64,000 bases of DNA from an uncultured Dehalococcoidia bacterium (GCA_937975645.1 CALJTV010000005.1:128021-192020), one strand, 5' to 3'. Counted from the first letter of the stretch, positions 49,958 to 58,592 are shown. Numbers and translations: made by a program. The notes: a model not told the origin generated them from the letters alone.

Positions 49958-51181
49958 CTAGAGGATGACCTCCTTCCTTCGCAGCTCCTCAATCTCCGTC
50001 TGACTCAAGCCCAGGAGTTCTCTGAGCACATAGTCATTGTGCTCACCAAGTATCGGTGCCGGCCTGAAAACAGGCTGACAATCGCTCATCTTCCAGGGCA
50101 CGCCTACAAGCTCCAGCTTGCCCATCACCGGGGCATCTATGGTCACAAAGGCACCGCGGGCACGGAGGTGAGGGTCAGCATAAAGGTCACGGTAGTCTTG
50201 ACACATCGCTACCCTGAGTCCTGCTTGACGCAACTCGTCCTCCAGCCGCTCCAGGCTGCGCCATCTTGTCCAGTCCTCAATAATCCTGTCCAGTTCAGCC
50301 TCGTTCTTCTTACGCGCCTCCATGGTGGCAAAGCGCGGGTCGCTGGCTAGCTCCGGCTTGCCCATCGCCCTGGCTAAGATAGCAAATTCCTCATCAGAAT
50401 GTACCTCGATGGCTATCCAGCGGTCTACACCCCAGCAACGGTAGAGATTGTGCGGAGCATATTTTGGATGGGCATTCCCCATCCGCTCCGGTATCACACC
50501 GTTCATCTGATACCCCAGAACAGCCTCGCCGATAAGCGATGTCACCCCTTCACACTGGGAAAAATCGATGAACTGTCCCTCGCCTGTCTGTTGCCGGTGG
50601 TATATCGCCGCCATGATGATAAAAGCCGTGGTAGTAGCGTTCATGATGTCGGTATCATTCGGTCCCGGAGAGGGACCATCATCAGGATAGCCAGTGAGAT
50701 ATGACTGTCCGCCAATTGACTGATGGATGGTAGCAAAACCTTCGTACCGGCTGTATGGTCCCTTCTGCCCGTGGCTCGATGATGACAGCACTATTATATC
50801 TGGGCGTAGTTTACGCAAGTCCTCGTAGCCCAGTCCCAGCGCCGCCATGGCACCGGGGCGCATATTGTCCATCACCACATCGCTCATTGCCGCCAGGCGC
50901 CTCGCCAGTTCCCTGCCCTCGGGCATCGCCATGTCAAGTGTCACGCTCTTCTTGCTCATGTTGAGGGCATGAAAACCGGTGCTGGGGATGGCCGTCACTT
51001 CAATCGCTGTGGGGTCGTCCCGCACCCTCCACCCCGTGACCCCCCTGCGGATCATGTCCGGTCGCTTATGTCCCTCTATTTTGATCACCTCCGCCCCAAA
51101 TGTTGCCAGAACCATGGCGGCATAGGGTCCTGCCCAGACCCAAGTGAAATCAGCAACCCTTATTCCCTCAAGCGGAAGCAT
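49958..51181 (-). CDS. Family III CoA-transferase (CaiB/BaiF), Asp-containing subunit of pair 2
   Basis: A 407-residue CaiB/BaiF protein: LEGIRVADFTWVWAGPY, TFGAEVIKIEGHKRPD, VDNMRPG-type segment (MDNMRPGAMAALGLGYEDLR) and TGEGQFIDFSQCEG. The catalytic Asp is Asp178 in NDTDIMN, 21 residues before the Thr of TGEGQ. It has GAGGAGGT before the ATG and follows its Asp-less partner by 2 bp. Acid substrates are unknown. Confidence 0.9.
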   Translation of the reverse strand: MLPLEGIRVADFTWVWAGPYAAMVLATFGAEVIKIEGHKRPDMIRRGVTGWRVRDDPTAIEVTAIPSTGFHALNMSKKSVTLDMAMPEGRELARRLAAMSDVVMDNMRPGAMAALGLGYEDLRKLRPDIIVLSSSSHGQKGPYSRYEGFATIHQSIGGQSYLTGYPDDGPSPGPNDTDIMNATTTAFIIMAAIYHRQQTGEGQFIDFSQCEGVTSLIGEAVLGYQMNGVIPERMGNAHPKYAPHNLYRCWGVDRWIAIEVHSDEEFAILARAMGKPELASDPRFATMEARKKNEAELDRIIEDWTRWRSLERLEDELRQAGLRVAMCQDYRDLYADPHLRARGAFVTIDAPVMGKLELVGVPWKMSDCQPVFRPAPILGEHNDYVLRELLGLSQTEIEELRRKEVIL

Positions 51182-51183
51182 GT

Positions 51184-52410
51184 CTACCTCCTCTCGTCCG
51201 TTACTGGCTTTATTGCACCAAGCTGCTGCAAGTGGCGGTATTCCTCCTCAGAATAGTTGAGCACAGAACAGAGCACCTCCCTATTGTGTTGCCCCAGGAG
51301 CGGTGCCGGGCTGCTCACCCGCGGCGGTGTCGCTGACATCTGATAGGGCCAGCCCGGATACTTGTACTTGCCTGCCTTGGGGTGCTCCACCTCGACGAAA
51401 TAGCCTCTAGCAGCATACTGTGGGCTCTCTAGTACGTCCTTCACGGTGTTGATCGGTCCCATAGGGATGCCTTTTCCGGCACCCTGGTGATAGAGGTCCT
51501 GCTTCCTCTGCTGCAGGACCCAGCCCTGGATCTGAGGTGCGATCTCAAACATATGCTGACCGCGATAAAACATCGAGTCCCACTCAGGTCCGCTCGCCCA
51601 CTCCGGGTTCCCCATCAACTCCACGAACGCCTTCCACTGATGGTTCTCAACAGGCGCGATTAAAATATAGCCGTCACTGGTCTTCATGCGCCCCATCGCT
51701 GGAGGCACCGCTGGTACCCGGTTCCAAGGCACACCGTGATAACGAGCGCCGGCTATTCCTCTTACATGGGCAAGGACCACCTCCTGGAGCGAGATATCGA
51801 TGAGCTGCCCCTTCCCTGACTTCTGCCTTCCGAGCAAAGCCGCCATAGTAGCCACCGCAGCCGCCAGCCCACCATAATAGCCCACAGCATATCCACCCAT
51901 TTTGACCGGCGGACGAGTTATATCTTCAGCACGGGTCGGCAGAAGATAGCCTATGCCGCCGGAATGGATAAGGGTCAGCTCATCACCCTCTTCGTTCGCC
52001 CTGGGACCAGTGCGCCCGTATGGTGTAATCGAGGTATATACCAGCCCTGGGTTCAGAGAGGAGACCTCCTTCCAAGAGAGTCCCAGGTTCTCCAGATATC
52101 TAGGGGGATGGTTGTCTATGAGCACGTCTGCCCACTTGATGAGCCGCCTCAACACCTCAAGACCCTCCGGCTTCTCCACGTCCAGCGCTACGCCACGCTT
52201 ACTGGTATTGACATACAGAAACAGGGCGCTCTGCTCTTTGTCTGGTCCAGTTGCGGGGAAGGGTCCGCATTCGCGGGCGGGGTCACCACCCGGTGGCTCC
52301 ACTTTAATAACATCGGCACCCAGGTCACCAAGCAGCTTACCACAATAAGGTCCCGAGACCATGGTGGCGAATTCAACCACCTTTACGCCGCTCAAGATGC
52401 TTTTCGACAT
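51184..52410 (-). CDS. Family III CoA-transferase (CaiB/BaiF), Asp-less subunit of pair 2
   Basis: A 408-residue CaiB/BaiF protein: LSGVKVVEFATMVSGPYCG, DLGADVIKVEPPGGDPAR and SGKGQLIDISLQE. At the position of the catalytic Asp it has Gly177 (VGYYGG), while the Gly four residues later is kept. It is probably an inactive partner of the following gene (2-bp gap). The start has AGGGGG upstream. Together they look like a second heteromeric CoA-transferase. Confidence 0.88.
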   Translation of the reverse strand: MSKSILSGVKVVEFATMVSGPYCGKLLGDLGADVIKVEPPGGDPARECGPFPATGPDKEQSALFLYVNTSKRGVALDVEKPEGLEVLRRLIKWADVLIDNHPPRYLENLGLSWKEVSSLNPGLVYTSITPYGRTGPRANEEGDELTLIHSGGIGYLLPTRAEDITRPPVKMGGYAVGYYGGLAAAVATMAALLGRQKSGKGQLIDISLQEVVLAHVRGIAGARYHGVPWNRVPAVPPAMGRMKTSDGYILIAPVENHQWKAFVELMGNPEWASGPEWDSMFYRGQHMFEIAPQIQGWVLQQRKQDLYHQGAGKGIPMGPINTVKDVLESPQYAARGYFVEVEHPKAGKYKYPGWPYQMSATPPRVSSPAPLLGQHNREVLCSVLNYSEEEYRHLQQLGAIKPVTDERR

Positions 52411-52645
52411 AGCTGGTCACCCCCTGGTAGTTTCTCTTCCTTAAGGCGTGAACGAACAGGCACACCCACGGGGAAGCGCAAGTCTTCGGCTACTGTAAAG
52501 GTGAATTATAGAGGGCTTGCGTAGCTATGTCAAACCACCCGGCTATAGCAGCTGGCTATCCAGCCAAAAAAGTACTGCTAACACTAACGCCGCAAACAGG
52601 CGCGCCTCCATCACCACACCATCAGCGACTTGCCACAGTTACATA
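52411..52645. other. Divergent intergenic region between CoA-transferase pair 2 and rsfS
   Basis: About 235 bp; no gene, RNA or repeat recognised. It must contain the promoter of the CoA-transferase pair, which I cannot place. Confidence 0.4.
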
Positions 52646-52654
52646 TGGTATAAT
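52646..52654 (+). promoter_or_regulatory. Extended -10 promoter of rsfS
   Basis: TGGTATAAT (TGnTATAAT), hexamer 52649-52654. A start near 52661 leaves about 8 nt before TTG 52669. The earlier in-frame TTG at 52654 lies inside the -10 box and cannot be used if this promoter is real. Confidence 0.6.
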
Positions 52655-52668
52655 TGTCCCAGGTCACG

Positions 52669-53028
52669 TTGGAACGGCAAAACCTGAACTCAATAGAAGT
52701 CGCCAGAAAGGCTGTAGAGATAGCCTCAGATAAGCAGGCTAATAATATTGTTGTCCTAGATATCAGAGAGGTCAGTTCCTTCGCCGACTACTTTGTCATC
52801 TGTAGCGGCGATAGCGACCGTCAGCTTGACGCCATCTGGCAGGAGATCAACGAGAAACTTAAGCAGGAAGGGGTAGCACCTTACCGCATCGAAGGCACGG
52901 CTGATTCAGGCTGGATAGTCATCGACCTCGGCGATGTGGTGGTGCACATCTTCTCCAGGGCACTGCGCGATTACTATAAGCTGGACGAACTCTGGCACGG
53001 GGCAACCCCAGTGCTGAAAATTCAGTAA
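52669..53028 (+). CDS. rsfS: Ribosomal silencing factor RsfS
   Basis: A 119-residue RsfS/DUF143 protein, which binds L14 (uL14) and blocks subunit joining under starvation. Signatures: IVVLDIREVSSFADYFVICSG, AIWQEINEKL, APYRIEGTADSGWIVIDLGDVVVHIFS, and RDYYKLDELW. The start is taken at TTG 52669, five codons after the most upstream TTG, because the earlier codon overlaps the -10 box. It is not next to nadD as it often is elsewhere. Confidence 0.93.
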   Translation: MERQNLNSIEVARKAVEIASDKQANNIVVLDIREVSSFADYFVICSGDSDRQLDAIWQEINEKLKQEGVAPYRIEGTADSGWIVIDLGDVVVHIFSRALRDYYKLDELWHGATPVLKIQ

Positions 53029-53083
53029 GCTTACACCTCAAAATAGATGCCCTCCCCAACCCACAAAATCCCCATGCCACTAG

Positions 53084-53509
53084 CTACTTTTCCCAGCCCA
53101 CCAGCTCCTGTGGAGAAAAGAAAAGGCTTATCTCCCTTTCAGCACTTTCCGGTGAATCCGAGCCGTGGACCAGGTTCTCCTGTATATTCAGCCCAAAGTC
53201 CCCCCTTATGCTCCCCGGCGCAGCCTTGAGCGGGTCAGTAGCACCCATCGTCTGCCGAATAGCTTCAATTGCCCTCTCTCCCTCAAACACAGCGGCGATG
53301 ATGGGACCAGAGGTGATATACTCGACAAGGCCATCGAAAAAAGCCTTGCCCCTGTGCACTGCGTAGTGCCTTTCAGCCAGAGCCCTGTCCATGCGCAGCA
53401 TCTTCATAGCTACAATTTTCAGCCCCCGCTGCTCCAGACGGGAGATTATCACCCCCGCCAGACCCCTCCTCATAGCATCGGGCTTTACCAGCACCAAGCT
53501 CCGTTCCAT
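53084..53509 (-). CDS. ndk: Nucleoside diphosphate kinase
   Basis: A 141-residue NDK. The catalytic His is in QENLVHGSDSPESA, LVKPDAMRRGLAGVII is the N-terminal core, and GATDPLKAAPGSIRGDFG is the Kpn-loop region. It balances NTP pools. The ATG has AAAGGAG before it and follows tsaB by 37 bp, as the last gene of thiL-tsaE-tsaB-ndk. Confidence 0.96.
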   Translation of the reverse strand: MERSLVLVKPDAMRRGLAGVIISRLEQRGLKIVAMKMLRMDRALAERHYAVHRGKAFFDGLVEYITSGPIIAAVFEGERAIEAIRQTMGATDPLKAAPGSIRGDFGLNIQENLVHGSDSPESAEREISLFFSPQELVGWEK

Positions 53510-53546
53510 TTCCAGTCTCCTTTCAGACAGACTCCATCCCTATATT

Positions 53547-54257
53547 TTACCTTACTTTGCGCTGGGTAATCGGCGGCGGACGCATGTACATCGGCTGCAG
53601 GGTCACCGGGTCGTCCGTTTTGCCCTCCTGCAACCTCTGCCAGCCCAGCACCGCCAAGTAGCCAGCACGCCTTAGCCGGGCAACAGGTTCTGCCACCAAA
53701 GCCCGGTCGCCAAGTTTCTCCTTTAGCAACTCCATGACTTGCGCCGTCAGCTCACCGCAGAACAGGGTACGTCCCTCTATCTGCGCGCACAGCGCCTCTG
53801 GTGTGACCAAGCGCTCTTCCCTGAGGCACCGCCACCTGTCAGCCTGTTGAAAGAAAGCCACCACCAGTTCCCCACGCCCGGCATTGTGGACTGCGCATAT
53901 AGGCATTCCCGTGTGGGCAAAGGCATAAGCCTCCACCTCAAGGGTGCCCACAGCCACCAGCGGTATCCCTAGAGCAAAGGCGAAGCCCTTGGCAGTGCTC
54001 ACGCCCACCCTGAGCCCATTGAAACTGCCAGGACCCCGCGCCACAAATACCGCCCTGAGTCCGTGTGGACTGGCCCTTAGTTTACGCAGCAAATACTCGA
54101 TGCCCGGCACCAGCTCGGCAACATGGCTGTCGTCCAGTTTCCAGGTAAGTTCCGCCACCACCTCGCCGCCACAGGAAAGCGCGATACTACTGACACTGGT
54201 GGACGTGTCTATGGCAAGCTCGTACCTCTGCTCCTGACAGGTCCCCGGATCAGCCAC
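53547..54257 (-). CDS. tsaB: tRNA threonylcarbamoyladenosine biosynthesis protein TsaB
   Basis: A 236-residue ASKHA-fold protein needed for t6A37 of tRNA, scaffolding TsaD and TsaE. The conserved start YELAIDTSTSVSSIALS and ARGPGSFNGLRVGVSTAKGFAFAL are present. The frame is open about 67 codons further up, but GTG 54257 has AAGGAGGG six bases upstream and overlaps the tsaE stop by 8 bp, so the upstream part is rejected. The first residues (MADPGTCQEQR) precede the family core. Confidence 0.92.
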   Translation of the reverse strand: MADPGTCQEQRYELAIDTSTSVSSIALSCGGEVVAELTWKLDDSHVAELVPGIEYLLRKLRASPHGLRAVFVARGPGSFNGLRVGVSTAKGFAFALGIPLVAVGTLEVEAYAFAHTGMPICAVHNAGRGELVVAFFQQADRWRCLREERLVTPEALCAQIEGRTLFCGELTAQVMELLKEKLGDRALVAEPVARLRRAGYLAVLGWQRLQEGKTDDPVTLQPMYMRPPPITQRKVR

Positions 54258-54732
54258 GCCAGCCCTCCTTCTCCAGAGCGGCACCCAAAGCACTGACCAG
54301 ACTGACATAACGCTCACCGCGGGGCTCCATGGCGATGCGACGTTCGTCCTCAGAGACATGTTCCATAGTGACCAGCAGGTGCACCTCGGGTAACAGTGCC
54401 ATGCCTTTGTCTGCCCACTCGATGGCACACACCCCGCTGCCATAAATATAGTCGTCAAGACCTAGATCAGCGATTTCCTCAATGCGGTCAAGACGGTAAA
54501 AGTCCACATGGTAAAATGGTAGCCTGCCCTGGTGCTCCCTTATCAAGACAAAAGAGGGGCTGGAGACGTATTGCTGGACACCGAGCCCCCGCGCAATCCC
54601 CTGCGCCAGACATGTCTTACCGCTGCCCAGCTCACCGACCAGCAGGAAGACATCACCAGCACGAGCCAACTTTCCCAAATATTCCCCCAGCCGCTGGGTC
54701 TGCTCGGCACTGCGAGATACCAGCCTTAACAT
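54250..54732 (-). CDS. tsaE: tRNA threonylcarbamoyladenosine biosynthesis ATPase TsaE
   Basis: A 160-residue P-loop ATPase of the t6A complex. Walker A is GELGSGKTCLAQGIARGLG, followed by VSSPSFVLIREH, FYHVDFYRLD and CAIEWADKG. ATG 54732 is chosen because the conserved protein begins there; the further open frame overlaps thiL and has no support. It is 13 bp after thiL and overlaps tsaB by 8 bp. Confidence 0.93.
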   Translation of the reverse strand: MLRLVSRSAEQTQRLGEYLGKLARAGDVFLLVGELGSGKTCLAQGIARGLGVQQYVSSPSFVLIREHQGRLPFYHVDFYRLDRIEEIADLGLDDYIYGSGVCAIEWADKGMALLPEVHLLVTMEHVSEDERRIAMEPRGERYVSLVSALGAALEKEGWRG

Positions 54733-54745
54733 AGTCGTTTTTTGC

Positions 54746-55756
54746 TCATAGCTGCGATTTAAAATGCTCCCAGCCCCCATGCCCCCACGCCATTCTCCTA
54801 CCGGAGGCGCTAACAAGCTCCACCTTCCCCGGCTCGCCACCACTGATTTCTCCGATCACGGTGACCGGGCAGTCCATAGCCGCCCTCACCTTTTCAATGA
54901 CCTCGCTGCTGGCAGTGAACAGTAACTCATAGTCTTCCCCACCAGCCAGCACCATCCCACTGGCATCATGGGGAAACCGCTGCCTGAGCACCCGATGGAC
55001 AGGCAGCCAGTCCTCATGTACCACTGCACCCACCCCACTTGCCTCACAAATATGGCTGAGGTCAGACATCAGGCCATCACTGATGTCAATAGCCGTCCTG
55101 ACACCGCTGCTCAGCAACGTTTGCCCTTCCCTCACCCTAGGCAACGGCTGAAGGTACGCCCTCCGTAAAAGCAGGTACTCCTCGTGGGCAAAATCAGGCT
55201 TATCCCGGAGCACCTTGAGCCCTGCCGCCGAAAGGCCAGGATAGCCAGTGACCGCCACACGCTCACCAGGCAAGGCACCCGAGCGCCTGAGCACTGCATC
55301 AGAAGCTGAACTGCCCATGACCGTGACAGTTATTGCCACCTTGTCTGCGCTGGAAATATTGCCACCCACTACCGCCACCCCGAACTGGTTAGCCAGCCTC
55401 ACCATTCCCCGATAAAGGTCGGAGATAGACTCGACCTCCACATCGCCCGGGAGTGCCAGCGATACCAGAGCGTAATCGGGCACACCACCCATGGCAGCGA
55501 TGTCACTCAGGTTGACAGCCAGTGCTTTCCACCCCAACTCCTCCCAAGTAGCTATGTCCAGAGCAAAGTGGACACCTTCAATAAGACTGTCCGTGGTGGC
55601 AAGCTGCACCGGGGCTGACCCTCGCCAGACAGCAGCATCATCGCCAACACCCACGACCACCCTCTGCCAAGAAATTAGCCCGCTGTCCCTCTCTCTTTCT
55701 ATAACATTAGCCAGGACCCTTATTAGCCCGAACTCGCCTACGTCCTTTACCTTCAC
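54746..55756 (-). CDS. thiL: Thiamine-monophosphate kinase
   Basis: A 336-residue PurM/SelD-fold kinase that makes thiamine diphosphate from thiamine phosphate, with the Asp-rich ATP/Mg site GVGDDAAVW, DSLIEGVHF, LAVNLSDIAAMGGVPDYALVSLALP, GGNISSA, DISDGLMSDL and GGEDYELLF. It completes the pathway begun by the ThiD2-ThiE fusion. The start is GTG, about 1 nt after the predicted transcription start (leaderless). It heads the operon that continues with tsaE, tsaB and ndk. Confidence 0.95.
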   Translation of the reverse strand: MKVKDVGEFGLIRVLANVIERERDSGLISWQRVVVGVGDDAAVWRGSAPVQLATTDSLIEGVHFALDIATWEELGWKALAVNLSDIAAMGGVPDYALVSLALPGDVEVESISDLYRGMVRLANQFGVAVVGGNISSADKVAITVTVMGSSASDAVLRRSGALPGERVAVTGYPGLSAAGLKVLRDKPDFAHEEYLLLRRAYLQPLPRVREGQTLLSSGVRTAIDISDGLMSDLSHICEASGVGAVVHEDWLPVHRVLRQRFPHDASGMVLAGGEDYELLFTASSEVIEKVRAAMDCPVTVIGEISGGEPGKVELVSASGRRMAWGHGGWEHFKSQL

Positions 55757-55763
55757 ATCGTCG

Positions 55764-55772
55764 ATTATAACA
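55764..55772 (-). promoter_or_regulatory. Extended -10 promoter of the thiL operon
   Basis: TGTTATAAT (TGnTATAAT) on the minus strand, hexamer 55769-55764; only 7 bp separate it from the GTG start, so the mRNA should be leaderless. No -35 or thiamine riboswitch is visible. Confidence 0.65.
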
Positions 55773-55838
55773 TATGCTAAATTTTCAGCCTATCACCGCA
55801 AAAATTACAAAAAATTGCAAAAACAACATATAGGGGTA

Positions 55839-55867
55839 TTGCATATGACGACCACAAGTTATATAAT
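55839..55867 (+). promoter_or_regulatory. Promoter of the zinc-ribbon membrane protein gene
   Basis: TTGCAT (55839-55844), 17 bp, TATAAT (55862-55867), ahead of a GAGGAG ribosome site for ATG 55897. Confidence 0.7.
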
Positions 55868-55896
55868 GCAATCAAACAGCAGTGAGGAGACGGTAA

Positions 55897-56292
55897 ATGG
55901 AACAAAAGGTGAAGTGTCCCAACTGCGGACAGGACACCCCTGCGGGCAAGAAGTTCTGCGGGCACTGCGGAGCCAGGCTGGTCATTCAAGTACCACAGAG
56001 GGTATGCCCTTCCTGTGGTGCTGAAAACCAGCCCGACCAGCAGTTCTGTAGTACCTGCGGCGCAAAGCTGGTTGTCCCGGCGGCAATGGCAGCACCCCCC
56101 ACTGCCACCGAGCCCAAGCCTGCAGCTAAACCCGGGCAGGTCACCGTGAAGCCCACCTGGGGCTTGGCTTGGGGATTATGGTGGCGCATGGCGCTTCTCT
56201 CCCTGCTCATCAGCGCCGTGGTCTACTTTATAGCCATGCTGGTCACGATCGCCGCTTTCGGTTGGGAATGGAAACTGCCGCTCGGTTCGTAA
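55897..56292 (+). CDS. Double zinc-ribbon membrane protein
   Basis: A 131-residue protein with two zinc ribbons at the N-terminus (CPNCGQ...FCGHCGARL and CPSCGA...FCSTCGAKL), an Ala/Pro-rich linker and one hydrophobic segment (about 99-117) near the C-terminus. Small proteins of this design sit at the membrane with ribbons inside; the role is unknown. It has GAGGAG upstream and precedes a related gene by 16 bp. Confidence 0.82.
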   Translation: MEQKVKCPNCGQDTPAGKKFCGHCGARLVIQVPQRVCPSCGAENQPDQQFCSTCGAKLVVPAAMAAPPTATEPKPAAKPGQVTVKPTWGLAWGLWWRMALLSLLISAVVYFIAMLVTIAAFGWEWKLPLGS

Positions 56293-56308
56293 AATGACGG
56301 TGTAGAAA

Positions 56309-56863
56309 ATGGTGACTCAACCTGCCATTTGTCCCTTTTGCGCCGCTCCCACATTCGGTATGAGGTTCTGTACCAACTGCGGGGCAGCACTGCACATCAC
56401 CACCTCCCACCCTGGAAACCTTTGTCCGCGATGTGGCACCCCCTCACTCGGAATGCAGTTCTGCACCAACTGTGGTACAAGACTAACCATAACCCCGTCA
56501 TCACAGATGCCATCTGCCATGCCACCAGAAACCGAGTCGCAGAAGAAAGGACCTAAACTCGGGCCCAAATACGGAGCGCTGCGGACTGTAGCAGCGATGT
56601 ACCGCGTTCTTGGATGGGTGCTACTAATCGGGGGTAGCGCATTGTCGGCTGCCGCCGCTACCTTCGCTACATTGGGTGCACATAATTTGCTAGGTGAAGA
56701 CATACCTCAAATCACCCCCACCGGTTTTGGAGGAGTAGCTGCTGGTGTTGGGGGCATGTTAGTCTCTGTACTCATGGGGTTGTCAGCCTTGGCCTTTGCC
56801 GACATCTGCTATTTGCTTATCGATATCAGAACAAACGCCGCGAAAGAGACACAAGCCTTGTAA
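56309..56863 (+). CDS. Double zinc-ribbon membrane protein, second copy
   Basis: A 184-residue relative of the preceding gene: two ribbons (CPFCAAPTFGMRFCTNCG and CPRCGTPSLGMQFCTNCG), a Pro/Lys-rich linker and two hydrophobic segments (about 95-118 and 142-168). The ribbons are near-repeats of one another (FGMRFCTNCG / LGMQFCTNCG). The ribosome site is weak, so coupling to the upstream gene is likely. Function unknown. Confidence 0.8.
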   Translation: MVTQPAICPFCAAPTFGMRFCTNCGAALHITTSHPGNLCPRCGTPSLGMQFCTNCGTRLTITPSSQMPSAMPPETESQKKGPKLGPKYGALRTVAAMYRVLGWVLLIGGSALSAAAATFATLGAHNLLGEDIPQITPTGFGGVAAGVGGMLVSVLMGLSALAFADICYLLIDIRTNAAKETQAL

Positions 56864-56873
56864 GGAGATCCTT

Positions 56874-57434
56874 ATGGAAAAGCAAACAAAGCGCACATCC
56901 TTGTTTGCACTTGCGGCATTGATGCTTGCCGTCCTGCCTGTGCTGTCGACATGTAGTCCCAAAGTAAGCCAGCCGCAGACAGAACAAGCTGCCGACAGCC
57001 TTTCTTTCGAAGCCGCTGAATATAGCAATGCCGAATATGGCGTATCTATCAGGTACCCAGTAGAATGGCAAGTACAGCCATCACATTCACCAACGACTGT
57101 CTTTTATGCTGCTGCTTCAAGAAAGGTGCCGCTGGTGAACATCTTTGCTGTGTCTGGCACAGACATAGCCGAAGCTTTCACCACTGCGGTATCGGACGAC
57201 GGGTCGGATATCCAGCTTATCTCTGAAAAACCGGCTCAGTTGCGCGACGGTACCCCGGCAGTGGAGACCACGTTCAAGTGGAAAGCTCAAGGGATGGGAA
57301 CACAGACCCTGGCTCTGGGTGTGAAGAAAAGAGACCGATGGATTATCGTGGCAGTGACAACGGCACCGTTGCTAGCCAGATATGATGAAGCTCTCTTCAG
57401 TGAAATAGTCTATACGCTCAAGTTCACAAAGTAA
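56874..57434 (+). CDS. Lipoprotein, PsbP/DUF1795-like
   Basis: A 186-residue secreted protein. ATG 56874 has AAGGAG upstream and opens a signal ending VLSTC (Cys27). The mature part contains YGVSIRYPVEWQVQ and FTTAVSDDGSDIQLISEKP, features shared with PsbP-like and DUF1795 lipoproteins that start with a Y-x-x-x-YP-x-x-W motif. The function is unknown. It follows the zinc-ribbon pair by 10 bp and ends 5 bp from the convergent aldo/keto reductase. Confidence 0.78.
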   Translation: MEKQTKRTSLFALAALMLAVLPVLSTCSPKVSQPQTEQAADSLSFEAAEYSNAEYGVSIRYPVEWQVQPSHSPTTVFYAAASRKVPLVNIFAVSGTDIAEAFTTAVSDDGSDIQLISEKPAQLRDGTPAVETTFKWKAQGMGTQTLALGVKKRDRWIIVAVTTAPLLARYDEALFSEIVYTLKFTK

Positions 57435-57439
57435 TGGCT

Positions 57440-58498
57440 TTACGTGCCAGTTAGCCCAGGCGACTTCTGCTTCAGATATTCTTCTCTTGCCTTTCGGAAC
57501 AGGCTAACATGCTCGGCTATCATCTCTCGAATGGGGAGCTGGTAAGGGCACCTTTGCTCACATTCACCGCATTGGACGCAGCCAGCCGCCTTTTCCATGA
57601 CCTGCGCCCATGGACCACCGAAGATGGACTCAGGCCGTGAACGTCGTAGCAAGCTGGGAAATGCCATTACCGTGGATATGGCTATCCCCTCCTTACATGG
57701 CTGGCAATAGTCACAACGATGACAAAACCTGCTACCCAGTTCCCGCTTAGTCCTGTGCATCTGTTCCAGTTCTGCCTCTGTCATCTCCACAGGACCTTCC
57801 ATTATCTGCATGATCTCCTCCGCCTCGGGAATCTTCTCTATCCCGCACAGGATGACCACATCCGGGAACTGGAGAAGGTACTTAATAGCTATCCGCACAT
57901 TCGGTATCATGCCACCAGCCAGCGGCTTCATGGCGATGAAGCCCACATCATATCTCCGGCACAAGGGAAGGAGCTCGTCGGCAGCTTCAGAGGTGATGAA
58001 GTTGAACGGGAACATGATGGTCTCGAAACGCTCTGTCATCACCGCCTTTCTGGCAACATCTATTTGGTGGGAGGTGATGCCGATGTGTTTCAACATACCT
58101 GCCGCTTTGGCTTTCTCCACCACCGCCATGGGTCCGTCCGGGGCAAGCACTGTCTCCAAGGTGTTATCATCGCTCACGCCATGGAACTGGTAAAGGTCTA
58201 TACACTCCACGCCAAGCCTCTCCAAGCTCAGTTTAAGGTGCTTCTCTACTCCCTCCGCTTTCCGAGAAAGCGACTTGGTGGCTATCACTAGTCCCTCCCT
58301 TCGCCCCGAGATAGCCTTGCCGATGCGCTCCTCGCTGGTGGTATAGCCATTCGCCGTATCCAGGAAGGTAACGCCGAGGTCAAGGCACCTCCTGACCACA
58401 GCTACCGCATCCTCCTCAGTCAACCTCTGAATCGGTATGCCGCCAAAACCGAACTGGGAAACAAGCAGACCTGTCCTACCAAGCCTCACTCTCCTCAT
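57440..58498 (-). CDS. Aldo/keto reductase with C-terminal Fe-S ferredoxin-type domain
   Basis: A 352-residue AKR. The catalytic tetrad residues are visible (Asp in FLDTANGY, Tyr in the same motif, Lys in VIATKS, His in LYQFHGV). The C-terminal part adds CHRCDYCQPC and CVQCGECEQRCP, which can hold [4Fe-4S] clusters as in the ferredoxin-containing AKR subgroup. ATG 58498 has AAAGGAG before it; 18 further codons upstream are unsupported. It may reduce a carbonyl with ferredoxin or NADPH, substrate unknown. It is divergent from the nitronate monooxygenase-like gene. Confidence 0.9.
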   Translation of the reverse strand: MRRVRLGRTGLLVSQFGFGGIPIQRLTEEDAVAVVRRCLDLGVTFLDTANGYTTSEERIGKAISGRREGLVIATKSLSRKAEGVEKHLKLSLERLGVECIDLYQFHGVSDDNTLETVLAPDGPMAVVEKAKAAGMLKHIGITSHQIDVARKAVMTERFETIMFPFNFITSEAADELLPLCRRYDVGFIAMKPLAGGMIPNVRIAIKYLLQFPDVVILCGIEKIPEAEEIMQIMEGPVEMTEAELEQMHRTKRELGSRFCHRCDYCQPCKEGIAISTVMAFPSLLRRSRPESIFGGPWAQVMEKAAGCVQCGECEQRCPYQLPIREMIAEHVSLFRKAREEYLKQKSPGLTGT

Positions 58499-58559
58499 AG
58501 TTCTCCTTTCAAACAGTCCATAGCGCCGTGGAATTAACAGTCGCCTATACACGGACGCC

Positions 58560-58592
58560 GCAGGGCTAGATTTTACAGGGTTTTTGCCCTGC
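58560..58592. promoter_or_regulatory. Inverted repeat in the aldo/keto reductase and NMO intergenic region
   Basis: GCAGGGC (58560-58566) and GCCCTGC (58586-58592) are exact complements with a 19-bp spacer. The site lies upstream of the NMO -35 box and between divergent genes, which fits a regulator site, though it is short. Confidence 0.4.

Noticed and set aside
54258-54458. N-terminal extension of TsaB by 67 codons
   Set aside because: It lies inside tsaE, and AAGGAGGG sits correctly before GTG 54257.
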